Notes: generated by a model from the sequence alone, not told the origin. A DNA stretch of 64,000 bases from Brenneria nigrifluens DSM 30175 = ATCC 13028 (GCF_005484965.1 NZ_CP034036.1:2728001-2792000); one strand, 5' to 3'. Numbered from the stretch's first letter, positions 26,553 to 36,039 are shown. Program-made: numbers and translations.

Positions 26553-26582
26553 GTGAAACTTATTCTCCAAACGTGAACACAG

Positions 26583-26606
26583 AAACCCCGGCAAGCACCG
26601 GGGTTT
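26583..26606. terminator. Intercistronic terminator-like hairpin in serC-aroA
   Basis: A 9-bp stem AAACCCCGG / CCGGGGTTT with loop CAAGCA lies between the serC stop and the aroA start. On the minus strand only TTT follows, so it should be leaky and lower aroA expression relative to serC. Confidence 0.6.
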
Positions 26607-26666
26607 TCAGATCGTCGAACCCGTCATTCATGCGCGGCGGGAATGACTGAAGCGGTACGCCTTGCA

Positions 26667-27752
26667 TTACCCGTGGCGGCGCTCAAAATCCGCCATAAAT
26701 TCCGTCAGCGCCTTGACGCCCGCCAGCGGCATGGCGTTATAGATGGAGGCGCGCATACCACCCACGGCGCGGTGTCCTTTAAGCGAGTGGAGACCGGCGG
26801 CCTGAGCTTCTTGCAGAAAAACCTTGTCCAGTTCGGCATTCGCCAACAGGAAAGGCACGTTCATGCGGGAACGATTAGCCGCGGCCACGTCGTTGCTGTA
26901 AAAATCGCTGTTATCAATCGCCCCGTAAAGCCAGTCGGCTTTATCCTGGTTGCGTTTTTCCATTTCCAGTAGACCGCCCTGCTCTTTCAGCCACTTGAAC
27001 ACCATGCCGGAAAGATACCAGGCAAAGGTCGGCGGAGTGTTAAACATCGAATCGTTGTCGGCCAGAATCTTGTAATCGAGAATGGAAGGCAGTTCGCGAC
27101 GCGCCTTGCCCAGCAAATCATCGCGCACAATAACCAGCGTCAGCCCGGCCGGGCCGATGTTTTTCTGCGCGCCGGCATAGATCACGCCATAGCGGCTGAC
27201 GTCGATAGGGCGGGATAAAATACTGGAAGAAAAGTCGGCCACCACGGTTTTGTCACCGAAATCGGGGGTCTCTTCGATGGCAATCCCGTCTATGGTTTCA
27301 TTCGGGCAGTAGTGCACGAAAGCGGACTCGTCGGACAACACCCACTCGCTCATCGGCTTCACGCTGCGCAGACCGTCCGCGCGCGTTTTTACATCCACCA
27401 CGTTCGGGGAGCAGTATTTTTCCGCTTCTTTAACCGCGCTGAGCGCCCAATAGCCGCCGTCGATATAGTCGGCCTGCGTTTTTTCGCCCAGCAGATTGAG
27501 CGGCACCGCCGCGAACTGCGCCCGGGCGCCGCCGTGGCAGAAAAGCACTTTATAGTTGGAAGGGATTTTCAGTAAATCGCGCAGATCCTGCTCGGATTCA
27601 GCCGAAACCTGCATAAATTCTTTACTGCGATGGCTGATTTCCATTACCGATGTCCCCAGGCCATGCCAGTTGCATAGTTCCTGTTCGGCACGACGTAACA
27701 CCTCGACCGGCAGCATGGCTGGACCGGCGCTAAAATTAAAAACCTGAGTCAT
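26667..27752 (-). CDS. serC: Phosphoserine aminotransferase
   Basis: PLP enzyme of 361 residues in the serine pathway, also used for 4-hydroxythreonine phosphate in pyridoxine synthesis. The cofactor lysine is K197 in IYAGAQKNIGPAG. MTQVFNFSAGPAMLP and CHGGARAQFAAVPLN are the family N-terminal and PLP-phosphate segments. HRAVGGMRASIYNAMP near the C terminus binds the substrate. It is divergent from ycaO across 247 bp of A/T-rich DNA that should hold both promoters, but no specific operator could be assigned. Confidence 0.97.
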   Translation of the reverse strand: MTQVFNFSAGPAMLPVEVLRRAEQELCNWHGLGTSVMEISHRSKEFMQVSAESEQDLRDLLKIPSNYKVLFCHGGARAQFAAVPLNLLGEKTQADYIDGGYWALSAVKEAEKYCSPNVVDVKTRADGLRSVKPMSEWVLSDESAFVHYCPNETIDGIAIEETPDFGDKTVVADFSSSILSRPIDVSRYGVIYAGAQKNIGPAGLTLVIVRDDLLGKARRELPSILDYKILADNDSMFNTPPTFAWYLSGMVFKWLKEQGGLLEMEKRNQDKADWLYGAIDNSDFYSNDVAAANRSRMNVPFLLANAELDKVFLQEAQAAGLHSLKGHRAVGGMRASIYNAMPLAGVKALTEFMADFERRHG

Positions 27753-27999
27753 TTCCCCTCACCACATCTTAAAAAATAACGATGATTTTATCACAATGGT
27801 TTAAAACACACTGTTTTACCTGCCATCGGTTTTATCACTCGTCAACCGTGGCTGCAATGCTTATTGCGCGTTGCCGTCCAAAACGCAGCCTCGGCGGCGG
27901 TGTCCGCATCCCATGTTATCGAGCTGTTAAGAATAAATAGAGTCCGCGGTCAAAAGCCCGTATCATGCCCGTCCCGATCCCACCTGCATAAGTAAAACT

Positions 28000-29763
28000 A
28001 TGAGCCAAACCTTTATCCCAGGCAAAGACGCCGCCCTGGAAGACTCCATCGCCCGTTTTCAGCAACAGCTCCAGGATCTGGGGTTCGACATCGAAGAGGC
28101 CTCATGGCTCAACCCGGTGCCTCACGTCTGGTCGGTGCACATTCGCGATCGTGATTGTCCGCTCTGCTTCACCAATGGTAAAGGCGCCAGCAAGAAAGCC
28201 GCGCTGGCTTCGGCGCTGGGCGAATATTTCGAACGCCTGTCGACAAACTATTTTTTTGCCGATTTTTACCTCGGCAAAACCATTGCCCAGAGCGAATTCG
28301 TGCACTATCCCGATGAAAAATGGTTCGCCATTACGCCGGATAATACCCTGCCGGAGGGCATTCTGGATGCGCGCCTGCGCGAATTCTACGATCCTGAGCA
28401 GGCGCTCGGCGCCAGCGATCTGATCGACCTGCAATCCGGCAACGCCGGGCGGGGGATCTGCGCGCTGCCGTTTATCCGCCAGCGCGATCTGCAAAAGGTC
28501 TACATCCCGATGAACATCATCGGCAACCTGTACGTATCCAACGGCATGTCCGCCGGCAATACCGCCAGCGAGGCCCGCGTGCAGGGATTATCCGAAGTGT
28601 TCGAACGCAGTATTAAAAACCGCATTATCGCGCAGTCAATCAGCCTGCCGGCCATTCCCCAGGCGGTGTTAAACCGCTATCCGGGCGTGGTTGAAGCCAT
28701 TGCCACGCTGGAAAAAGAGGGCTTCCCGATCTTCGCCTACGACGCTTCCCTCGGCGGTCAATACCCGGTTATCTGCGTGGTGCTGTTTAATCCGGCGAAC
28801 GGAACCTGTTTCGCCTCTTTTGGCGCGCATCCCGATTTTGGCGTGGCGCTGGAGCGCACGGTGACCGAACTGCTGCAAGGGCGCGGGCTGAAAGATTTGG
28901 ACGTTTTCACCCCGCCGACCTTTGACCTCGACGAAGTCGCCGAGCATGCCAATCTGGAGACCCATTTTATCGACTCCAGCGGTTTGATCTCCTGGGATAT
29001 GTTTAAGAATCAGGCCGACTATCCGTTTGTCGACTGGAGTTTCAGCGGCACCACGGAAGAGGAGTTCGCCACGCTGATGGCGATTTTCCAGCGGGAGGAT
29101 AAGGACGTGTATATCGCGGACTACCAGCACCTGTCGGTTTACGCCTGCCGCATTCTGGTTCCCGGCATGTCGGATATTTATCCCGCCGACGATCTGCTGC
29201 TGGCCAATAACGCCATGGGCGCGCATCTGCGCGATACGCTGCTGGCGTTGCCGGACAGCCGCTGGGAAAAAGCGGATTATCTCGCCCTGTTGCAGCAGTT
29301 GGACGACGAAGGCTTTGACGACTTCACCCGGGTACGCGAACTGCTGGGTATCGCCACCGGTAAGGATAACGCCTGGTTCACGTTGCGTATCGGCGAGTTG
29401 AAATCGATGCTGGCCTTGGCCGGCGGCGATCTGGAACAGGCCTTAATCTGGGCGGAATGGACGCAGGATTTCAACGGTTCGGTCTTCCCCGCGCCGCGCG
29501 CCAATTACTATCGCTGCCTGCAAACGCTGTTGCAGCTGGCGCTGGAGCCGCAACGCAATCCCGCCGACTATTACCACGCTTTCGTCAGCATGTACGGACG
29601 AGAAACCGTGGACGCGGCCGGTGCTGCCATCGCCGGCGAACAGAGTTTCCACGGGCTGTTTACCATTGATGACGCATTCGCCGCCTTGCCGGCGCATCGC
29701 TCGCTGCTGGCGGCGTATGAGAAATTGCAACGGGCGAAAAGCCGTTACCGGCAAGTCAATTAA
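28000..29763 (+). CDS. ycaO: YcaO protein (ATP-dependent cyclodehydratase family; S12 methylthiolation accessory)
   Basis: Cytoplasmic protein of 587 residues, one more than E. coli YcaO. The N-terminal half is the YcaO ATP-binding fold, with ASKKAALASALGEYFERLS, GNAGRGICALPF and SNGMSAGNTASEARVQGLSEVFER, segments that carry the metal and nucleotide residues. The C-terminal part is a helical, TPR-like domain. E. coli YcaO is reported to help RimO methylthiolate ribosomal protein S12, and family members elsewhere make azoline rings in peptides. No precursor peptide or partner gene is adjacent, so a natural-product role is unlikely. It lies upstream of focA as in E. coli. Confidence 0.95.
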   Translation: MSQTFIPGKDAALEDSIARFQQQLQDLGFDIEEASWLNPVPHVWSVHIRDRDCPLCFTNGKGASKKAALASALGEYFERLSTNYFFADFYLGKTIAQSEFVHYPDEKWFAITPDNTLPEGILDARLREFYDPEQALGASDLIDLQSGNAGRGICALPFIRQRDLQKVYIPMNIIGNLYVSNGMSAGNTASEARVQGLSEVFERSIKNRIIAQSISLPAIPQAVLNRYPGVVEAIATLEKEGFPIFAYDASLGGQYPVICVVLFNPANGTCFASFGAHPDFGVALERTVTELLQGRGLKDLDVFTPPTFDLDEVAEHANLETHFIDSSGLISWDMFKNQADYPFVDWSFSGTTEEEFATLMAIFQREDKDVYIADYQHLSVYACRILVPGMSDIYPADDLLLANNAMGAHLRDTLLALPDSRWEKADYLALLQQLDDEGFDDFTRVRELLGIATGKDNAWFTLRIGELKSMLALAGGDLEQALIWAEWTQDFNGSVFPAPRANYYRCLQTLLQLALEPQRNPADYYHAFVSMYGRETVDAAGAAIAGEQSFHGLFTIDDAFAALPAHRSLLAAYEKLQRAKSRYRQVN

Positions 29764-29976
29764 TGCCGGCGGCGCAGTAATAGAGTTGCGTCCCTGCCGG
29801 CATAAAGTGGCGATAGTCTGTTTTCGGCATAACACACCGGTACTCCTTAAATCCGCGGGGGTACCGTTATTCGAAAAGCAATATTTACCTTAACGCAACC
29901 GTCTAAAAAGGGAAGTGTTACGAACCAGTGAATTTTAAATTAAATTTCATCATAAATAGCGCCCCTAAATTATACA

Positions 29977-29995
29977 AAGCATGATAATCATTAAC
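29977..29995 (+). promoter_or_regulatory. Fur-like box upstream of focA
   Basis: AAGCATGATAATCATTAAC agrees with the 19-bp Fur consensus at 15 positions, including the unbroken ATGATAATCATTA core. It lies in the ycaO-focA gap, 213 bp upstream of the focA start codon. No iron-uptake gene is adjacent, so it would act on the focA-pfl operon or an unseen transcript. The call is by eye. Confidence 0.5.
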
Positions 29996-30133
29996 GCCTA
30001 ATCGGGGGGCTAAGGTCGGCAAATTCAAATCTTTTTGTAAAGTTTAAAATATTTTTTCTATATTAAAATCAATTAGATAATCAAAAAACAAAGGAGTTTT
30101 CCGCGGTCTGTGCGAGTACTAGTTTCGCGCAAT

Positions 30134-30175
30134 ATGATCCACATCAAATTTTGCTTTATACTGCTTTGCTAGTAT
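30134..30175 (+). promoter_or_regulatory. FNR-dependent focA promoter
   Basis: ATGATCCACATCAA at 30134-30147 matches the FNR site TTGAT-N4-ATCAA at 9 of 10 bases. A -10 hexamer TAGTAT lies at 30170-30175, predicting a start near 30182. That centres the FNR site at -41.5, the classical class II position. Anaerobic induction of focA-pflB by FNR is known in E. coli. A second TATACT at 30157 is an alternative -10. Confidence 0.75.
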
Positions 30176-30208
30176 CTCGACGCTGATAAATTTTAAGAGA
30201 GAGTTAGT

Positions 30209-31066
30209 GTGAAAGCTGACAACCCCTTTACTCTACTATTACCGGCCGCGATGGCGAAAGTCGCCGAAGATGCCGGTGTCTATAAAGCAACAAAACAGCC
30301 GTGGACCACGTTTTATCTGGCGATCACCGCGGGTGTCTTTATCTCGATTGCATTTGTTTTTTATATTACCTCTACCACCGGCACAGCGACGATCCCCTTT
30401 GGTATATCCAAGCTGATTGGCGGTATCTGTTTCTCGCTGGGGTTAATGCTGGTGGTGGTTTGCGGCGCGGATTTATTTACCTCCACCGTGCTGACTGTCA
30501 TCGCCAAGGCCAGTGGACGTATCACCTGGAAACAACTAGCCTGTAATTGGGTCAATGTCTATATCGGCAACCTGCTTGGCGCTCTGCTCTTTGTGGCGCT
30601 GATTTGGTTTTCCGGCGAGCATACGGTCGCCAACGGCGCATGGGGACTCAACGTTCTGCAAACCGCCAATCACAAACTTGAGCACACTTTTATTGAAGCA
30701 TTGTGCCTGGGAATTCTGGCAAACCTGATGGTATGCCTGGCCGTGTGGATGAGTTATTCCGGCCGAACCCTGACGGACAAGATGTTTGCGATGATTTTAC
30801 CGGTCGCCATGTTTGTCGCCAGCGGTTTTGAACACAGTATCGCCAATATGTTTATGGTTCCGATGGGGATCGTAATCAAAAATTTTGCCGCCCCCGAATT
30901 CTGGCAGGCAATAGAAATGGCGCCCTCTCAATTTGAACACTTAACCGTTAGTCATTTCATCACAAGCAATCTGATCCCTGTCACGATAGGGAATATCATT
31001 GGTGGAGGCTTACTGGTGGGTTTAACATATTGGGTAATTTATTTGCGCGGCGGAGACCAGCACTAG
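30209..31066 (+). CDS. focA: Formate channel FocA
   Basis: Pentameric inner-membrane formate/nitrite-family channel of 285 residues with six helices. It exports formate made by PflB and can re-import it at low pH. Conserved parts are MKADNPFTLLLPAAMAKVAE (the N-terminal gating helix), the GADLFTSTV slit region and SGFEHSIANMF, which includes the pore histidine. Translation begins at GTG, preceded by AGAGAG. It is co-directional with pflB 58 bp downstream, the standard focA-pflB operon. Confidence 0.97.
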   Translation: MKADNPFTLLLPAAMAKVAEDAGVYKATKQPWTTFYLAITAGVFISIAFVFYITSTTGTATIPFGISKLIGGICFSLGLMLVVVCGADLFTSTVLTVIAKASGRITWKQLACNWVNVYIGNLLGALLFVALIWFSGEHTVANGAWGLNVLQTANHKLEHTFIEALCLGILANLMVCLAVWMSYSGRTLTDKMFAMILPVAMFVASGFEHSIANMFMVPMGIVIKNFAAPEFWQAIEMAPSQFEHLTVSHFITSNLIPVTIGNIIGGGLLVGLTYWVIYLRGGDQH

Positions 31067-31124
31067 GGTGCAATCAGCCGCAACGTCGGGTTTTAAAAAA
31101 ATCCATATCAAAGGTAGGTGTAAA

Positions 31125-33410
31125 ATGACCGATCTGAATGAAAAATTGGCCAGCGCATGGCAGGGTTTTAGCAAAGGTGAATGGCAGGATGGAGTCAACG
31201 TTCGTGACTTCATTCAGAAAAACTACACGCCGTATGAAGGCGACGAATCTTTCCTGGCCGGCGCGACCCAAGCGACCACCGCGCTGTGGGATAAAGTCAT
31301 GGAAGGCGTCAAACTGGAAAACCGCACCCATGCGCCGGTTGATTTCGATACCACCGTGGCAGCGACCATCACCTCCCACGATGCCGGCTACATCAATAAA
31401 AGCCAGGAAAAAATCGTCGGTCTGCAAACCGAAGCTCCGCTGAAACGCGCGCTTATTCCGTTCGGCGGCATCAAGATGATTGAAAGCTCCTGCCAGGCAT
31501 ACGATCGCCAGCTGGATCCGCAGCTGAAAAAAATCTTCACCGAATACCGTAAAACGCATAACCAGGGTGTTTTCGATGTTTATACCCCTGACATTCTGCG
31601 CTGTCGTAAATCAGGCGTGCTGACCGGTCTGCCCGACGCCTACGGCCGCGGCCGCATCATCGGCGACTATCGCCGCGTGGCGCTGTACGGTATCGATTAC
31701 CTGATGAAAGACAAGTTCGCCCAGTTCTCTTCTCTGCAATCCAAACTGGAAAACGGCGAAGACCTGGAAGCGACCATCCGTCTGCGCGAAGAGATCGCCG
31801 AACAGCATCGTGCGCTGGGCCAGATCAAGGAAATGGCCGCCAAATACGGCTGCGATATTTCCGGTCCCGCCACCAATGCGCAGGAAGCGGTACAGTGGAC
31901 CTACTTCGGCTACCTGGCCGCGGTTAAATCGCAGAACGGCGCCGCGATGTCCTTCGGTCGCGTATCCACCTTCCTGGATATCTACTTCGAACGCGATCTG
32001 CAGGCCGGTAAAATCACCGAAGAAGAAGCGCAGGAGCTGGTCGACCATCTGGTGATGAAGCTGCGTATGGTTCGTTTCCTGCGTACGCCGGAATATGATG
32101 AACTGTTCTCCGGCGACCCGATCTGGGCAACCGAATCCCTGGCGGGCATGGGTCTTGACGGACGTACGCTGGTTACCAAAAACAGCTTCCGTTTCCTGAA
32201 CACCCTGTACACCATGGGGCCGTCGCCGGAACCGAACATGACCATTCTGTGGTCCGAAAGACTGCCGCTGAACTTCAAGAAATACGCCGCGAAAGTATCC
32301 ATCGATACCTCTTCCCTGCAGTATGAAAACGACGACCTGATGCGTCCTGACTTCAACAACGATGACTATGCCATCGCCTGTTGCGTCAGCCCGATGGTGG
32401 TTGGTAAGCAAATGCAGTTCTTCGGCGCGCGCGCCAACCTGGCGAAAACCATGCTGTATGCCATCAACGGCGGCGTGGATGAAAAAATGAAGATGCAGGT
32501 GGGTCCGAAATCCGCTCCGATCAAGAGCGAATACCTGGGCTTCGACGAAGTGATGGAGCGTATGGATCACTTCATGGACTGGCTGGCCAAACAGTACGTC
32601 ACCGCGCTGAACATCATTCACTACATGCATGATAAGTACAGCTACGAAGCGTCGCTGATGGCGCTGCACGATCGCGACGTTTATCGTACCATGGCCTGCG
32701 GTATCGCCGGTCTGTCGGTTGCCGCCGACTCCCTGTCCGCCATCAAATACGCCAAGGTCAAACCCATCCGTGACGAAGACGGTCTGGCCGTCGACTTTGA
32801 TATCGAAGGCGAATATCCGCAGTTCGGCAACAACGACCCGCGCGTCGATGAACTGGCCTGCGACCTGGTTGAACGCTTTATGAAGAAAATTCAGCGGCTG
32901 AATACCTATCGCGGCGCCACGCCGACCCAGTCGGTTCTGACCATCACCTCCAACGTGGTATACGGTAAGAAAACCGGTAATACGCCTGACGGTCGCCGCG
33001 CCGGCGCGCCGTTCGGACCGGGCGCCAACCCGATGCACGGACGCGACCAGAAAGGCGCCGTGGCCTCGCTGACCTCGGTGGCGAAACTGCCGTTCGCCTA
33101 CGCCAAAGACGGTATTTCCTATACTTTCTCCATCGTTCCGAATGCGCTGGGTAAAGATGACGACGTGCGTAAAGCCAACCTTGCCGGCCTGATGGATGGT
33201 TACTTCCACCATGAAGCGGCCAGCATTGAAGGCGGCCAGCATCTGAACGTCAACGTGATGAATCGCGAAATGCTGCTTGACGCCATGGAAAACCCGGAAA
33301 AATATCCGCAGTTGACCATTCGCGTATCCGGCTATGCAGTGCGTTTCAACTCACTGACCAAAGAACAACAGCAGGATGTCATCACCCGTACTTTCACCCA
33401 GTCGATCTGA
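31125..33410 (+). CDS. pflB: Formate acetyltransferase 1 (pyruvate formate-lyase)
   Basis: Oxygen-sensitive glycyl radical enzyme of 761 residues that converts pyruvate and CoA to formate and acetyl-CoA in anaerobic growth. The active-site pair is C419-C420 in IACCVSPM, and the radical glycine is G736 in TIRVSGYAVRF near the C terminus. Both are intact. The start MTDLNEKLASAW is chosen by alignment; an in-frame start 57 bp upstream reaches to the focA stop and is not conserved. A terminator follows at 33441, so pflA is probably transcribed mainly from its own promoter. Confidence 0.98.
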   Translation: MTDLNEKLASAWQGFSKGEWQDGVNVRDFIQKNYTPYEGDESFLAGATQATTALWDKVMEGVKLENRTHAPVDFDTTVAATITSHDAGYINKSQEKIVGLQTEAPLKRALIPFGGIKMIESSCQAYDRQLDPQLKKIFTEYRKTHNQGVFDVYTPDILRCRKSGVLTGLPDAYGRGRIIGDYRRVALYGIDYLMKDKFAQFSSLQSKLENGEDLEATIRLREEIAEQHRALGQIKEMAAKYGCDISGPATNAQEAVQWTYFGYLAAVKSQNGAAMSFGRVSTFLDIYFERDLQAGKITEEEAQELVDHLVMKLRMVRFLRTPEYDELFSGDPIWATESLAGMGLDGRTLVTKNSFRFLNTLYTMGPSPEPNMTILWSERLPLNFKKYAAKVSIDTSSLQYENDDLMRPDFNNDDYAIACCVSPMVVGKQMQFFGARANLAKTMLYAINGGVDEKMKMQVGPKSAPIKSEYLGFDEVMERMDHFMDWLAKQYVTALNIIHYMHDKYSYEASLMALHDRDVYRTMACGIAGLSVAADSLSAIKYAKVKPIRDEDGLAVDFDIEGEYPQFGNNDPRVDELACDLVERFMKKIQRLNTYRGATPTQSVLTITSNVVYGKKTGNTPDGRRAGAPFGPGANPMHGRDQKGAVASLTSVAKLPFAYAKDGISYTFSIVPNALGKDDDVRKANLAGLMDGYFHHEAASIEGGQHLNVNVMNREMLLDAMENPEKYPQLTIRVSGYAVRFNSLTKEQQQDVITRTFTQSI

Positions 33411-33440
33411 TTTCCCTGACTGTCTGAAAAAGCGTAAAAT

Positions 33441-33468
33441 AAAGGCTCCACTTGAGTGGGGCCTTTTT
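33441..33468 (+). terminator. Rho-independent terminator after pflB
   Basis: An 11-bp stem AAAGGCTCCAC / GTGGGGCCTTT (one G-T pair), loop TTGA and a run of five T residues lie 31 bp beyond the pflB stop. It should end the focA-pflB mRNA before pflA. Confidence 0.85.
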
Positions 33469-33504
33469 CTCACGCCAACGCGGAGTGCTAACCTGAGAGT
33501 AAAC

Positions 33505-33550
33505 CTGTTTTGCCAGCCCGCCATATCGCCGTGGATGGCTGGCAAAACAG
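33505..33550. repeat. Perfect 14-bp inverted repeat between pflB and pflA
   Basis: CTGTTTTGCCAGCC at 33505-33518 is repeated in exact inverse at 33537-33550 around an 18-nt spacer. It lies after the pflB terminator and 127 bp before pflA. There is no T-tract. It may be an mRNA hairpin, an operator pair or a dispersed palindrome; no family was recognised. Confidence 0.6.
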
Positions 33551-33676
33551 ATTCGACGCAGCATCGGCCGGGTGGTGTGCGCTGTCACCGATAGTTGACA
33601 GGTATTCCGCCCGTTTTCTTATGACTGCGCTTATAAAGACCGCTATTGTTCGGTCAAACCTGGAGAAAACCTCGCA

Positions 33677-34417
33677 ATGTCAGTAATCGGTCGCATCCAC
33701 TCTTTCGAATCCTGCGGAACCGTCGACGGTCCGGGGATTCGCTTTATCGTTTTTTTTCAAGGCTGTCTGATGCGCTGCCTGTACTGCCACAATCGAGATA
33801 CCTGGGACACGCACGGCGGTAAGGAAATTATGGTGGAAGAGTTGATGAAGGAAGTGGTGACCTACCGCCATTTTATGAACGCCTCCGGCGGCGGCGTCAC
33901 CGCCTCGGGCGGAGAAGCGATTTTACAGGCCGAATTCGTACGCGACTGGTTCCGCGCCTGTCATCAGGAAGGCATCAATACCTGTCTTGATACCAACGGA
34001 TTTGTGCGCCGTTACGATCCGGTGATTGATGAACTGCTGGACGTGAGCGATCTGGTGATGCTCGATCTGAAGCAGATAAATGATGACGTACACCAGAACC
34101 TGGTCGGCGTATCCAATCATCGCACGCTCGACTTTGCCCGCTATCTGGCCAAACGCAACCAGCGCACCTGGATACGCTACGTGGTGGTTCCCGGCTGGTC
34201 CGACGATGATAAATCCGCGCATTTGCTCGGCGAGTTCACCAAAGACATGTCGAATATCGAAAAAATCGAACTGCTTCCCTATCACGAACTCGGTAAGCAT
34301 AAGTGGATAGCCATGGGCGAAGAATACAAACTGGACGGCGTGAAACCGCCAAAAGCGGAGACCATGGATCGCGTGAAGTCCATTCTTGAAGGCTACGGCC
34401 ATAAAGTGATGTACTGA
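33677..34417 (+). CDS. pflA: Pyruvate formate-lyase 1 activating enzyme
   Basis: Radical SAM enzyme of 246 residues, the same length as E. coli PflA, that abstracts hydrogen from the PflB glycine to switch it on. The [4Fe-4S] motif CLMRCLYC gives C30, C34 and C37. GGGVTASGGEAILQ is the SAM-binding region, and PYHELGKHKWIAMGEEY lies at the C-terminal edge. GGAG precedes the ATG. It marks the end of conserved synteny before the hydantoin-type island. Confidence 0.98.
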   Translation: MSVIGRIHSFESCGTVDGPGIRFIVFFQGCLMRCLYCHNRDTWDTHGGKEIMVEELMKEVVTYRHFMNASGGGVTASGGEAILQAEFVRDWFRACHQEGINTCLDTNGFVRRYDPVIDELLDVSDLVMLDLKQINDDVHQNLVGVSNHRTLDFARYLAKRNQRTWIRYVVVPGWSDDDKSAHLLGEFTKDMSNIEKIELLPYHELGKHKWIAMGEEYKLDGVKPPKAETMDRVKSILEGYGHKVMY

Positions 34418-34462
34418 TTCCGCCGGCGGCGCCGCAAGTCCCGGCATACTTACGGGCGGCCG

Positions 34463-36031
34463 TTACGCCAGCCGCCCCGCCGCTTTTATCTTCACCTGCA
34501 CCGCGTTTCCCGGCAAGTAAGCCAGCGGGATCTCCTGATAATCAATGATCGCCACGCTGCCCGGCAGCGCGCCCGTCTGCACCGCCAGCGCGACGGTTTG
34601 CCGCTGTAGCTCCAACCTTATGCGGTCGCGGTCGCCTTCCGACATTTTAACCACCTTATCGATCTGGGTCCCCACCAGCCCCAGGGCGACGCCGACGGCA
34701 TTGGCGGCATCAAAGTTGTGCGGACGGATCACCCGGCTGATGCCGGACAAGGTATCCGGCAGCAGAATGCTTCCCCCGCCGACCAAGACGGCCGCAACGC
34801 TGCCGGCAGATGATTTCATACGGTCAATGGCGTCTTCGACCCGCTGAATCATTTCCCGGTACGCCCGCCGGCAAAGCGCCGCATCCAGCACCGGCAGCGC
34901 CGCGGTAAGCTCCGCGGGCCAGCGGCCGGCATCCAGTTGCATCGCCACGTCGCTTAAGGTCAAGGTGTCGCCGCCAAAGCTCAGCCCCTGCTGTAACAGA
35001 CGGTAGCCCACGCTATCGGGGCCCAGAGTGATATTGCCGGCGCTATCCTGACGCACGCAGGTGCCGCCGCCGATGCCGATGGAAACAATATCCGGCATTC
35101 TGAAGTTGGTGCGGATGTCCCCCACTTCCACCGCAATGGCCGACTCCCGCGGAAAGCCATTCACCAGTACGCCGATATCCGTGGTGGTGCCGCCGACATC
35201 AATGATCAAGGCATTGTCCAGCCCCGACAGGTGACAGGCGCCGCGAATAGAGTTGGTCGGGCCGCAGGCCATCGTCAGGATGGGATACTGCTTGACCGTG
35301 CTTTCAGACATCAGCGTACCGTCGTTTTGACCGAAAAAGGGCGTGGCCTTGATGCCATAATGGGACAGCGCCTGGATAAAACCATCGACAAAACTCCGGG
35401 CGGTGCGCTGTAGCGCGGCGTTGAGAATAGTGGCGTTTTCTCTTTCCAGCAGGCCGATATTGCCGATTCGATGGGACAGCGACAGAGAAACATCCGGCAG
35501 GGCGGCGCCTATCCAGTCGGCGACCCTCAGTTCCTGGGCGGCGTTCACCGGAGAGAACACCCCGCAAACGGCGACGCTATCGACCTCCCCGCGCATTTTT
35601 TCACAGGCGGCCATCACCTCGTCAAAAATAACGCCATGAATTTCTTTGCCGTCGAACTCATAGCCGCCATGAAGCTGATAGAAATGCGGACCGAGAGTTT
35701 GATGCCACTCATCACTCCAGTCAAACAGCGGAGGAACGCCGTCGCTGCTGGGTAAGCTAAGTCTTAGCAGCCCCACCCGGTTCAGCCCTTTTCGCTCGAC
35801 GATGGCATTGGTGCATTGCGTGGTGCCAAGCATGGCATAACGAATATCCCGCGGACGAACGCCGGACAGCGCCAGCACCCGGGCGATAACCCGTACAATA
35901 CCGCTGCAGATATCATCGCTGGTGGGGAACTTGGCGGTGGCGATGCACCGAAGGTCCGCATCCAGAATGGCGGCGTCGGTGTTGGTGCCGCCGACGTCAA
36001 TGCCGAGGCGGTAATCATTTTTCCCAGACAT
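34463..36031 (-). CDS. Hydantoinase/oxoprolinase family protein (short HyuA-like)
   Basis: Cytoplasmic protein of 522 residues with the actin-like ATPase fold of the hydantoinase A/oxoprolinase family. The phosphate-1 loop is LGIDVGGTNTD at residues 9-19, the second nucleotide motif is IDVGGTTTDIG at 277-287, and glycine-rich turns lie at GIGGGT (319-324) and VGGGS (417-421). Family members hydrolyse hydantoins, oxoproline or related cyclic amides with ATP. It is shorter than classical HyuA (about 690 residues), and no HyuB gene is nearby. It is the last gene of a three-gene minus-strand operon, 8 bp after the DUF917 gene. The substrate is unknown. Confidence 0.9.
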   Translation of the reverse strand: MSGKNDYRLGIDVGGTNTDAAILDADLRCIATAKFPTSDDICSGIVRVIARVLALSGVRPRDIRYAMLGTTQCTNAIVERKGLNRVGLLRLSLPSSDGVPPLFDWSDEWHQTLGPHFYQLHGGYEFDGKEIHGVIFDEVMAACEKMRGEVDSVAVCGVFSPVNAAQELRVADWIGAALPDVSLSLSHRIGNIGLLERENATILNAALQRTARSFVDGFIQALSHYGIKATPFFGQNDGTLMSESTVKQYPILTMACGPTNSIRGACHLSGLDNALIIDVGGTTTDIGVLVNGFPRESAIAVEVGDIRTNFRMPDIVSIGIGGGTCVRQDSAGNITLGPDSVGYRLLQQGLSFGGDTLTLSDVAMQLDAGRWPAELTAALPVLDAALCRRAYREMIQRVEDAIDRMKSSAGSVAAVLVGGGSILLPDTLSGISRVIRPHNFDAANAVGVALGLVGTQIDKVVKMSEGDRDRIRLELQRQTVALAVQTGALPGSVAIIDYQEIPLAYLPGNAVQVKIKAAGRLA

Positions 36032-36039
36032 GGCAGACC

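Noticed and set aside
28000..29763. YcaO as part of a thiazole/oxazole-modified peptide cluster
   Set aside because: No precursor peptide, dehydrogenase or partner protein is encoded nearby, and length and position match the housekeeping E. coli ycaO.
31611..33242. 543-codon antisense ORF within pflB
   Set aside because: The pflB frame matches a known enzyme over its whole length, so the opposite frame is a shadow caused by codon bias.
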